DNA from: Hormiphora californensis | Taxonomy: Eukaryota; Ctenophora; Tentaculata; Cydippida; Pleurobrachiidae | DNA: 64,000 nt | Assembly (NCBI GenBank): GCA_020137815.1 | Contig: CM035350.1 | Span: 7,637,447-7,701,446 of the forward strand | Direction: 5' to 3' | In this document: positions 37,040-48,000 of the stretch, in pieces | Layout: each line of letters begins with the position of its first letter | How positions within the stretch are numbered: position 1 is the stretch's first letter | The notes under the pieces: generated by a model | What the model was told of the DNA's origin: nothing | Databases searched by the model: none | Seen by the model: the letters and a program-made list of their open reading frames with translations, nothing else | Position numbers and translations under genes: made by a program

Positions 37040-37640
37040 ATATGAAGAGATAGAGAGATAGAGAGATAGAGAGATAGAGAGATAGAGAGATAGAGAGATA
37101 GAGAGATAGAGAGATAGAGATAGAGAGATAGAGAGATAGAGAGATAGAGAGATAGAGAGATAGAGAGATAGAGAGATAGAGAGATAGAGAGATAGAGAGA
37201 TAGAGAGATAGAGAGATAGAGAGATAGAGAGATAGAGAGATAGAGAGATAGAGAGATAGAGAGATAGAGAGATAGAGAGATAGAGAGATAGAGAGATAGA
37301 GAGATAGAGAGATAGAGAGATAGAGAGATAGAGAGATAGAGAGATAGAGAGATAGAGAGATAGAGAGATAGAGAGATAGAGAGATAGAGAGATAGAGAGA
37401 TAGAGAGATAGAGAGATAGAGAGATAGAGAGATAGAGAGATAGAGAGATAGAGAGATAGAGAGATAGAGAGATAGAGAGATAGAGAGATAGAGAGATAGA
37501 GAGATAGAGAGATAGAGAGATAGAGAGATAGAGAGATAGAGAGATAGAGAGATTGAAAGATTAAGGGATGGAGAGATAGAGAGATAGAGAGATTGAGAGA
37601 TTAAGGGATGGAGAGATGGAGAGATGGAGAGATGGAGAGA
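37040..37640. repeat. (GAGATAGA)n array in element 2
   Basis: About 500 bp of 8 bp GAGATAGA units with one slip near 37118, ending in GATTGAAAGATTAAGGGATG variants and a few GGAGAGAT units. Confidence 0.97.
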
Positions 37641-37789
37641 GTCCTCCCTGTGTCGAACAGCTGGGAAGCAGAGCTGTCCCAACAAGGGCGCCACCCAACT
37701 ACCATTTCTTTTCTTCGCTTCAATTACGTTTATCTGTCTCTAGTCATGAATGTGCGTTTTGCATGGAGATGGAGAGATGGATATGAAGA

Positions 37790-38128
37790 TGGACTATGGA
37801 GATGGAGAGATGGAGAGATGGAGAGATGGAGAGATGGAGAGATGGAGAGATGTGGAAAGATGGAGAGATGTGGAAAGATGGAGAGATGGAGAGATGGAGA
37901 GATGGAGAGATGTGGAGAGATGTGGAGAGATGGAGAGATGGAGAGATGTGGAGAGATGGAGAGATGGAGAGATGGAGAGATGGAGAGATGGAGAGATGGA
38001 GAGATGGAGAGATGGAGAGATGGAGAGATGGAGAGATGGAGAGATGGAGAGATGGAGAGATGGAGAGATGGAGAGATGGAGAGATGGAGAGATGGAGAGA
38101 TGGAGAGATGGAGATGGAGATGGAGATT
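37790..38128. repeat. (GGAGAGAT)n array in element 2
   Basis: 8 bp units with interspersed GATGTGGA variants, ending in a few 6 bp GGAGAT units. Homologous in position to 31381-31727. Confidence 0.95.
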
Positions 38129-40886
38129 CTGGGTTTGGGAAGGGAGGGGGATGCGGAGGGGGGAGGGGTGTGGTAGTAGTGGATGTTTGTGTGGGGTGTC
38201 TGTGTGAAGGGTGAGCATGTGTGGGTCACCATGAACTGATTTGTAATCTCTAAATTAGGCGATCTAATTTAGGCCCTACCCAGTACCCCACATCAGCGGA
38301 GAAAACCTTACTCTCGTTAATTAAGCTCTCATATTTCAAGAAACTTTTCAATAAGAAACTTTTTTCTAGGAAACTTCAAGTGTAAGCAATCCAAAAACAA
38401 AAAAAAATTTCTTCTATATCAAGAAACTAAACAAGTTGGGGGTGTTCTATTTTGTTGTGGTGTCTCTGAATTGTGTGATTTACATTTGAAAAGTTTCTCA
38501 TAAAAAAGTTTCTCACTAAAGCGTTTCTTAAAAATCGAGAGTAAGGTATATCTAAAAAGATGATGACAGTAGATAAATGTAGGATTTCCTAAAACCTGCT
38601 CCCAACCTCCGTACTGATATCTAATCTCTTCATTAGGCCCTACCTCTCCACGTCCCAACAACCGATAAAAAAAACTAAATAGATGTTGGATGTCCCTAAA
38701 CCTGCTCCCATCCTTTGTACTGACTACTGATATATTCTCTCCTCATGCAGGGTCGAGACAGTGATATCTATTTGTTTGGAATATGACCAGATAGTATATG
38801 GGATCGCCTCATAACAAGCACAAAGCTGACAAAAAGCCCAGGACCAGTACACGATATTTAAATTAACCCTGTGCGATAGAAATTGGTAAGTCTCGTTAAA
38901 GTCAGAGTAGACAGAAAAAGAATTGGACAAGCTTGATTGATGTAGTAGAGCAGAACTCTCCGAGTATTTTCACTTTTCCCGCTCTGAAAAGATACATTCC
39001 TCGCTCTATTATATTTGTTACCAGGGGGCTGGAACTCTATCTTGCTATGTTCTGTGGGCACTGGGCGTGTATGCCCGAACAGTGAACCTGCCCCGCCGTG
39101 TGTATAATAGAGAGCAATTTCACAGCGAGGAATGTATCATTGTATCTTTTGAGAGCGGGAAAAATGGAAAATACTCGGAAAGTTATATGCTCTAAAGTCG
39201 GATTTTTTGAAGTTGTCACCCCCCGTTTCGTGCGCGGAATGTTTTTGCGCGTCACATCACATGTTAACGTGTGGTGTGCACGTCAAAATTGATAAATTTC
39301 ACATGTGCGGTCATTTTGGGGTGACAACTTCAAAAAATCCGACTTTACTACCTCAATCAAGCTTCTCCAATTCTGCTTCTGTCCACTCTCACTTCAATGC
39401 GTACGTCAGTATTCCCCACTGACCGGCTTCCTTCATTCATAGCTGTGACATGCATAACTAGAACTGTGACGTGTGTATGTGTGTGTGTTTATAACTGTGT
39501 CAATACATTAATTGTCACTGAAAAGATAGTAATGTTGTTACTGTCCGAGTTATCTAGCTTATTCGGGTTTATAAATAAAAATATCAATATCCCCTATAAC
39601 AAATGAAATTTTCATTGGTTATTGGGGATATTTCTTTGAAAAGGGAGCAAGTGTACGGGTGTGGTTGTAGTTTGTACCATAGTTTTGTGTTAGGACTATC
39701 CACTATAACTGTGTTACTGTTATTGTAAACTTAAATTGTAAATTCTTTTTTCCATTTCAGTAACTGAAGGAGCTGCTAGTGCAAAACTATATGTGGAGGA
39801 CTACAAAATATATAAATAGAGGACTACAAGTGCAAGTGCAGACTGCAGTACAGTGCAAGGGGATCGCTAGTGTCTAATGAAGCCGGCTTATCAATTATTG
39901 GCGTAATGACGTGGCTGCTCTGACTTACGATGACATTGGATCTGGTATTAATAAAGATTTGACTCTACAAAGACCATAAAAAGGCCATGGACTCTATATT
40001 CTAAAATACTCGAAGCTTATAAGAAGAGTCATACGACATACGGGCTGTGATTGTGGGTGTGATGACTGATGAGCTGTCGAGGTGAGAGGACATGTAGATT
40101 TCATGGGTGTAAAGTAACTGTGAAAGTTGTGTTTTCTCCTTTTGGTCGGGATACGAACTGAATAGGGTTTTATTGTAGAACAACGCTACGTTCTACAATA
40201 TGATATCAAAATTAAAACCCGTCGAATACTCTAGTACTCATTTCATAAAGCTGGTCAGTGGTCCAGATCCGGCCGGAAGGAGAAAACACAGCTTCCTCGT
40301 TAATTATGCGGCTAATCAACAATTTTCTCTCAATAGCTGAGAAACTGATACTGATAGTTCCCATAATTTATATGAAAAATGCGGATCTGTGTGTTATATT
40401 TATAATTATCAATTGCCTGATTACCATGCTATTCATTATCATATTTTTAATTTTGTTACCTTATTTATAAAACTAAAAGATGTTTATAATTTGACTCCCT
40501 ACACTGGCGAAAAAAGGAAGATGCTACTGGTTCAAAGTTTCAAACATTGTTTGGTAATGGCATGTCATGTTTTTGTTCATCAGCAAGCTGCCGTCTGCCC
40601 TGGTAAATTGACGCCAGGGCGCGAATGTTTGTCTGTTTGTCTGTGACTTGATGGGAGAAACGGCTGACGCGGAGATCAACTCTGTGGGAATTTCGCGCGA
40701 GATTTCACGGCGCGCACGTCGTATGAAAGGTCGAGCACAAGGTCTGACCAGTCACGTGACCACTGCGCGTCGTTGAACCGCCGTTGAGCCGCAGCGCGAA
40801 AAAAAGTGCTGACATTGACCGGACCTTGTGCTCGACCTTGTGCTCGACCTTCATGTGCTCGACCTGAACATTTCCGAGTATGCTCA

Positions 40887-42668
40887 TAGAAAGAGGCCTG
40901 CGACCTTTCCTTCATCCATATCCCGAAGGAGATCATCAAACATACCCATCAGTAGGGTTTCACAGCTATGATTCACCCTGTAACCTGATTGATGCTTATT
41001 TAGTAACTCGTTCTCATTGAGATACGAATTGAGCTGCTCTAGAACTATCTTTTCAAGAAGTTTGGAGACAAAAGATAGGTTGGAGACTGGCCGATAATTG
41101 GTCAAAGTGTCCTTATCGCCATAAGGGTTCTTAATCGTGGGAAACACCAAAGCTTGCTGGAGAAGTTCAGGAACACTGGAACATCCAAGAGATAGGTTAA
41201 TAAACCTGCACAAGACTGGAGCTAGCTCATGCATACACCCCTTCACTAACCAAGTCGGTATAGGGTCAAGATCACATGTCTTGTCTGGCATGTCTTTGAT
41301 TATCCTCTTTAGTTTCTCTGGGGAAACTTCCTCAAATTCCTCAAAACAACAGACGGGTGTCTGATGAATAGGGTTCCTCTTAGTCCTCAGATTCTTCTCT
41401 CCAATAACAGTAGACCGGATCCTATCAACTTTTCCAACAAAGAAGTCCGCAAAGTCATCCGCTAACCTCTGCTTATCTGTGGTTTCAGGCATAAAGGTCT
41501 CAGTATTACCAAGTAGACGGTTCAGTTTCCTTTGAAGGGCTTTAGGGTCATCTCTGGACTCCTCCAAGTCTTCCTTGACGTATTTCGTCCTCGCTTCCTT
41601 GTCAACACGCCCAAACTGCCTCTTGAGTTCATTGAACTGCTTCTTCGTGACGCTGGTTTTATTGTTCTCCCAGGCTCGCTCAGCATTCCGCCGCTGACGA
41701 AGAACTTGACGCACCTCTGGATTATCTCTCCATGGCCTCAGCTTAGCTCCTCTCTTCTTTCTCCTCTTCAACGGGACAGTCCTATCCACAAGTTCCTCAA
41801 GTTTCCTCATATAAATACACAAGACCTCCTCAGCTGATCCAGATTCCATCGCTTCACTCCAATCCACACTCCTAAAAGCACATCGAAGTATTTCAATATC
41901 AACAGCCTTGAAATCTCTGTACATGTCCACTTTTTCACGAGTCTTGTATTCACTTGCAACAGTTTCAATACACAGCTCCGCCAATACAAGAAAATGATCA
42001 GAGGTCGTTCCGTCAGGAAATACTTCAACTGATTGAACCTTAGAATATCTGTCTTTTTGGCAGAGAAGCAGATCTAAAGTACCACCACGAACATGAGTAG
42101 GTTGTAGTGGGACCCGCTGATCAAATCCAAGAGAGTCAAGTAGTCCAAGCAACTTCTTCGCATAGAAGTTCTGAGTATCTTGAACCTGGAAGTTAAAGTC
42201 CCCCATCAGGATAGGGTTCCCCGTTTTGCAGACCAACTCTGACAAATAATCAGTAAACTCATCCAAGAACTGGGCTTCCGTAAACCGTGCCTTGCCAGTA
42301 TACGGAGGTCTATAGATATTGCACAGCCTCGTTACATCTTTTCCTCCTCCAATAAGGGCTTCCTGGACTTGAAACGATTTAAACTTGGCTTTTACCGGAG
42401 TGTATTTCAACTTGACACCATCCCTGTACAAGATTCCAATTCCACCTCCTGAACGTTCCGCTCTAGGCAAGGAGAAGATATTCCAACCATAGTCTCTGAT
42501 CTCCTGAAGTTTAGCTGTGTCACTCTGTTTCAGATAAGTCTCCTGTACCAAGCAGATGTCGCATCCTTTTTCCTCCAAGTGTGTAATTACACCTGACGTT
42601 TTATTCATAATAGAATGGACGTTTAGTGTGCCAATCCTCCAAGACGTTTTCCTCTCAGATCCTCCCAT
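40887..42668 (-). CDS. LINE ORF2, first part (endonuclease and RT N-terminus)
   Basis: ATG 42668 overlaps the end of ORF1 by about 46 bases. The EEP (APE-like) endonuclease is clear: RIGTLNVHSIMNK, CLVQETYL, SGGGIGILYRDG, ILMGDFNFQVQDT and the terminal TTSDHFLVLAEL. Then come KPIPTWL-like RT lead-in motifs (DPIPTWLVKGCMHELAPVL), TNYRPVSNLSFVSKLLEKIV and HQSGYRVNHSCETLL. The frame breaks at ...KVAGLFL where element 2 begins, just before the first catalytic Asp block. CR1/Jockey-like by motif style. Confidence 0.92.
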
Positions 42669-42985
42669 GCCCTCGTCAGGTACACGTTTTTTTCCTGCTT
42701 TGTTACTCCACTGGTACTCTCCATGAGTCTTCCTTTAGCATTTACATAGAATGGACACATACTGCTGGAGGCTGGGTGACTTTGAGCATGGCGCTTGTCC
42801 TCTCTGCTTCCTCCATGATCACAGTTGACACATTTCATCCTGCTCACTACATTTTCCTTCTTGGCATGGCAACTCCTCGTGTCATGATCTCCCGTACAGA
42901 AGGCACAAACCGGAGATTTATCCTTGTTTGGACAGTAGATGGATCCTGCTACATGGCCAAAGCGCTGACAGTGGAAACACTGCGT
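42623..42985 (-). CDS. LINE ORF1 C-terminal part with CCHC knuckles
   Basis: The frame reads QCFHCQRFGHVAGSIYC (CX2CX4HX6C), then CAFCTGDHDTRSC and CVNCDHGG...HPASSSMC, the gag-like zinc-knuckle series found at the end of ORF1 in CR1/Jockey/I-type LINEs. Upstream of about 42990 the sequence becomes A/T-rich low complexity (ATATATATAAAAAAAATTTA) and the rest of ORF1 is not recognisable, so ORF1 is truncated or interrupted. The LINE 5' edge is probably near 43200 (CCGGGGCCGTTAGCTCCGG). Confidence 0.8.
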   Translation of the reverse strand, partial: TQCFHCQRFGHVAGSIYCPNKDKSPVCAFCTGDHDTRSCHAKKENVVSRMKCVNCDHGGSREDKRHAQSHPASSSMCPFYVNAKGRLMESTSGVTKQEKNVYLTRAWEDLRGKRLGGLAH

Positions 42986-43451
42986 GACATAAAATAAAAA
43001 TATATATATAAAAAAAATTTAAAAAAATAAAAATTTGTGTGCGTGCGTTTATTTTTTTCTCTTGGTCGGGAATTTTAAATTTTTGACTTGTCCTTTCGGC
43101 TTTCTCTCGTTTTTCACGAAATGGGCTCAAAAAAGTTTTAAAACTTCCACAGAGGCTTGCACCCCACACCAGTGACCGGAGCTAACGGCCCCGGACACCC
43201 AGGGACTTGCTAGGCAGTAGGCATCCGTCCCTGACGGATTCGTGCCTCAGAATCCCTTCGATTACATCGTTGAGACTTGAGAGCTCACGTGTTCTCTAGT
43301 ATGGACAGGGCAATAATTGCGTCTAGTTACACCAGGTCCTACGTCTGCCTAGATTCACATCAAACTTTTCAACACTACTTTAAACAAATTAATTTGAGGA
43401 AGATGAATCCGATGTAACAGCCCCGAAGGGCAGAAAAACGAAACGTTGATA

Positions 43452-44408
43452 ATGTCGGAAGCGAAGTACGAGGGCGATAACCCTATGATAAAACGAATAG
43501 AAGAGACGGTGGATGACTTTGTTTCTGAAGTTTACCTGTTGAAATCGGACAACACGACGAGCATCACACCAGATGAGTTTACTCAATGTTATAGATCGAT
43601 TCAAGCTGCACCCGATTCAATGTTAACCAACGACAGCTTAGCTTCGCCTAGCAAGCACTGGGGTTCGTACTTTAGACATTGTCTCAAGGACCGAACTACG
43701 AGTGAAATAATCGAGGCTACTTCGCGTATTTTTCTCTCCAGTATGAAACTTGCCCGAGCAACAATGAACAATTTTGAAACGGTTATCAGTGTGGAAAACC
43801 TCGAGAAACAGCTGCGTGAATGTAAAGAAGAACTTGACCGCCATCGGGTTAACGTAATCGAGCTTCAGCAAACGGTTATCAACCACCAGAAGCAACAACT
43901 CAGTACAGTGACAGCATCGGTGCAGAAGGTGAAAGCCTACTCTACTGTGCTAGCACAGAATTGTGCTGCAACCTCCCCCAAAGTGGGAAAACCACTACCA
44001 GTGAATCATCCTACTCCCGTCCAACAGCCCGGAAGAGAGAAGAACATGGTTGTGTTTGGTCTCCCAGAAACAACCGATAGAGTAGCTAAAACTACTTTAG
44101 ACGAACTTTTTGAGGAATTAAATGAGAAACCGAAAGTGACTACGATGAAACGCATCGGCGAAAGAAATGAGAAGCGCCCTAGACCGCTCTTAGTATCCCT
44201 GGAGAAGAGAGCGACTCTCCTCGCACTCCTCAGAAAGGCACGAAACCTCAAAGACTCCAAACAGTTTTCGGCTGTTTATCTCTCTCCGGATCTTACGCCC
44301 TCTGAACTGAAAGAGCAAAAAGCTCTAAGGTCCACTTTGAAGCGGATACGATCAGAAGATCCTGACGGCTGCTACTTCATCCGTAATAATCTTATCCAAG
44401 TGGGATAG
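43452..44408 (+). CDS. ORF1-only LINE (HAL1-like) element A, RNA-binding ORF1 protein
   Basis: 318 residues from ATG 43452. A helical head is followed by a coiled coil (NLEKQLRECKEELDRHRVN at about 117-135). Next is an L1-ORF1p-like RRM/C-terminal module: NMVVFGLPETT, MKRIGERNEKRPRPLLVSLE, LLALLRKARNLKDSKQFSAV, then YLSPDLTPSELKEQ. Such proteins coat LINE RNA. No endonuclease or RT follows; the element ends after about 130 bases in an (ATT)n tract (44538-44560), the sort of tail many LINEs have. It sits head-to-head with the CR1-like LINE. Confidence 0.75.
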   Translation: MSEAKYEGDNPMIKRIEETVDDFVSEVYLLKSDNTTSITPDEFTQCYRSIQAAPDSMLTNDSLASPSKHWGSYFRHCLKDRTTSEIIEATSRIFLSSMKLARATMNNFETVISVENLEKQLRECKEELDRHRVNVIELQQTVINHQKQQLSTVTASVQKVKAYSTVLAQNCAATSPKVGKPLPVNHPTPVQQPGREKNMVVFGLPETTDRVAKTTLDELFEELNEKPKVTTMKRIGERNEKRPRPLLVSLEKRATLLALLRKARNLKDSKQFSAVYLSPDLTPSELKEQKALRSTLKRIRSEDPDGCYFIRNNLIQVG

Positions 44409-44539
44409 TTCCCCACTAACTCACCGTTATCAGAGAACCGTGCTAGGAGCAGGCAGTCTACTGCAGTCCCTTTCAAATTAAGGAAAACGAGTTGTCTGTA
44501 TACAAACTGTGTCAGTGCGGGATATAAACTGTCATTTTT

Positions 44540-45051
44540 ATTATTATTATTATTATTATAATGTCACTTTAAGCAAACACAAGAGAAATCCAAAACGAAA
44601 GACTAAGGAACTTTCTCGTTTATTAGGAAATTGATCAAGCCAGGAGTTTCTTAATTTGTTGGAGTTTTTCTAAATTTGACATTTTTTGAAAAAGGGACAC
44701 GTGTGCGGGTGTATCATAAGTATTGTGGTTTCGGTGTGTTCTGTTGAGTTGAGTGATTTATGTTTTCTGGTAAATTGTTAGATTAACATTTTTAAAGGTT
44801 CAAGGTCGTATAATGTATGCATATACATAATGAGTGAACTTTAAATTGACATATAGATAAATTGAAAAATAAAAACAAGATTTACAAGATTGTAAACCTT
44901 GTAAATCTTGCTTAGTATTTTAATCTTGGGAGTTGGGCACTGTAGGAAAAGCCCGACCACTACCAAGATCACTAACAAAACAGTGCCTAATCTTGTTTCA
45001 CAACATACATTTTAATGCAAATCCAATCTTAGCGGTTGCAGACTTGTCGTG
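44540..45051. other. Spacer upstream of CSPP1
   Basis: (TTA)n at 44540-44560, then A/T-rich sequence with a hairpin at 44877-44911 (CAAGATTTACAAG / CTTGTAAATCTTG). No coding signal. The CSPP1 promoter is presumably here. Confidence 0.5.
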
Positions 45052-48000
45052 ATGGATGACATTATGGCAATGCACCGTGGCAAACTGGAAAATGATAGAC
45101 AGGCTCTTCGTACCATCAACACTCCTTCAAGGGTAAATACATCATTATTAGCACCACCTTGTTTCGCTTGGTAATGAAATTATCCCTCCGCAAAAGCTCA
45201 CGGGTATATAATATATATGCAATATAATACCAGGGGTGACTTCGTAACCAATTGTGTCGGTTTGATTTGGGAGAACACTTCTTTCAAGTAATCTATCACC
45301 ACGATTGCTCAATATTATAAATGCTTCCTTTTCAGAGTCCTATTGTCCCCTCCAGACACAGCCTAGAAGCTCAGAGAAAGTGAGTATAATACTAAAGTTC
45401 GTTGTCGTGAAAACATAATATAAACAGATTCAGAACTCGTGGACATGACTTTCCAAAGTCTTCCCGATTCCCATTGAATTCTCATTCTCTAACTACTTCC
45501 TCTCCCAGTGTTCCGGTACGTCGAATCCCAACCCAATCCCCACCCGGGGGGTACACGGGGCTACAACTGGGTGGCTACGAGCGACACCAGAAAAATCTAA
45601 AGGCTCAAGCGAACCTAGAATACAACCAGTTTTTAGCAGCAAAGGTATTTGCATATATTTATACCCATCCCCCGACCCCTTCTGGTGTGCATGTACATCC
45701 GGGAATACACCCCCAGTTTTCACCGACCTGTTGTACAGTTTTACCCACCCAGTTATTGCCTCCTCTCATTTCTCCCTCTATCCCAGAACCAAAGGAGGGG
45801 TATTATCACTGAGGATTCACCTCTACTGACTGCTGCAGCTGCTGCTGCTCCTCCACAAAATAACAGGTAAATTATGTGTGTGCATATTTTCATGACATTT
45901 CCGTCGTCAATGCTAAAAGGCCATTCTACTTCCCTTATTTTCTCAAGTTCCATACCTATTACCCCCTCCTACATTTATCTTCCTCATTTTACACACTCTA
46001 TATTGCAGGAGGCCATCTCCCTCTCCAAGAAAGCCCCCAACTCCAAAAAGAAGCCCCAGACAGCAACCCCAACAGTCAACTGATAACGTAAGTGCTCTCT
46101 CATCTCCCTATGATATTCCTGGGCATCTAAGTTTCTCTCTTTCTCACATCACATTTTGTCACAGTTTGATCTGTCTCTTATCTTTGTATTGCTAGAGGAT
46201 CTCTCCTATTGTGAGAAGCCAATCTCTCTCAACTGCCATGGGGTCGAGTACTGCTTCTACTTGTAGCTTCAAGGATCGGTTGAGAGTATACAGTGATGAA
46301 AGGGTACGGAGAAGTGTATATGGTGAAGTGCAGGGTGAGATCTTTGACCTGGTACGGGACCTGTTCAATCAGGCTGGTATGAAGGATTCCTTTCCCAAGA
46401 GTTTCTCTGCGAGCCGTAGTGTGTGGGATACGTTGAAGTGTCCGAGTAAGAGTAAAATCAAGGGGATTAAGAAGCCAGAACTGGATGATTTCACGGAAAA
46501 GGTGTGCCGTTTGCTCGTTGAGAGGTGTTACCCTGTGCTAGACCGCTTGAGTAACGAAGTGGAAGACAGTGAGAGGAGGCTGTTGGACAGTCAGGAGGAG
46601 TTAATTACTTCACAGCGAGCATTGGTAGAGGCCCAGGGTCAGCTGGTTAAACTGCAGTGCGAGTTGTTAGAGAAGCGAGATAAGGAGATCTCTGCAGTAC
46701 AGTCTACAGCAGAGGAGGAGATAAAGACTTTTTCATCGGTACTGAAAAAGAGTTGTGATAGTGCCCTACCGCAGCAAATTCGTACAGCTATTACGAGTGC
46801 TACAGAGGACAGAACTAGTAACGTTATTGTCCATGGACTATTTGATGATCCCAGTGAAACTAGCAAAGATCTGGAACATTCAGTTTGTGGAGTTTTCGAC
46901 TATATGGGTGAATGTGTCACTAGTGTTTGGAGCATGACGCGGCTCGGGAGGTACAAGGAGGGTACTGATCGACCAGTTAAACTACGCCTGTCTGGCCGTG
47001 AGTTTCGGGATACTATCCTGTCCTGCAAGAGTGGGTTGAAAAAGTCTGATAGGTACAAAGATCTGTACATCTCCCCGGACCGGTCCCCTGAAGAGAGAGC
47101 GGAGAGGAGGAAGTTGGTGGCTGAGCTAAAGGAGAGGAAGGCGGCGGCACCAGGCAAGACTTTTGGGATTCGAGGAGGCAAGGTTATGGAGGTGGTGGTG
47201 TGAGGGCGTGAACGTGAGCGTGTTGAACTGTATTGTATGTTTGTGTTAATGAATTCGGCAAGGTTTTGTGACTGGACTTTTGGGCATCAGAGCACCGGAC
47301 AATTAAATTGGATTTAAAACATTGTTTTTGCTATTTAGACTTTAGTTATTTTGGCAAAGGTGAACCGCTCTGATCGCCGTGTAGTTAACTAGTTTTATAC
47401 TCTAGTAACCTATATGGTATGAGCGTGTATACAAATGCTGTTATTATTATTATTATTATTATTCATAGTGGTATGTATATTGTATAATATCCCACTCGCG
47501 ACAACAATCCCACGGTACATGAGGTGTCACAGCTGGCAGTCAACTACTACCGACATTACAATATCTCAAGTTTCATTTTCCCACACGTCTCAAGTTCTCC
47601 CGCGTCGTTTCAAATTCTCTCTCCCTCCCAGGACGGAAACTTGGAGGAAGCGTACCGAAAACTTCTGGAACAAAAACGGGAGATCGAGAAGAGGTATCGA
47701 GCACAACTTGGAGACTTCCCAGCTTCAAAGGTTCGTACACATGTGACTCAAGATAGAGAGGGGTGCGTTTTAAAACGACTTGCTTGACATATTTCTCTCT
47801 CTCTCAGGAGAATCATGACGAAAAACAGAACCGGTAAGTTGCTTGTTTAGTGTGTGATGTCACAGGTGTGAGGTGTGTAACTGTGTATAGGGGGTGTAAA
47901 ACCCAGGGAACAGTTGGACACTTGGACTCATGACTGGGCTAGAGATAGAGAGATCACTTTTTCTCGCTCAGCTGCTGCTGCTGCACTGGATGCCACAAGC

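Larger units (their letters stand above)
36043..40886. mobile_element. Large non-autonomous TIR element 2, 4.84 kb, inserted in a LINE
   Basis: Same 25 bp ends as element 1 (TGAGCATACTCGGAAATG and inverse) and the same internal order. It lacks the GGAGATCGAT array and has a long AGAGATAG array instead. Flanks are TAA (36040-36042) and TAG (40887-40889). The reconstructed LINE target reads CTAG across the junction, so a 3 bp duplication with one later change fits. No transposase is encoded. Confidence 0.8.

Noticed and set aside
37000-37694. Long SISLSLYLS-type frame over the GAGATAGA array
   Set aside because: Same reason: a microsatellite translation, not a protein.
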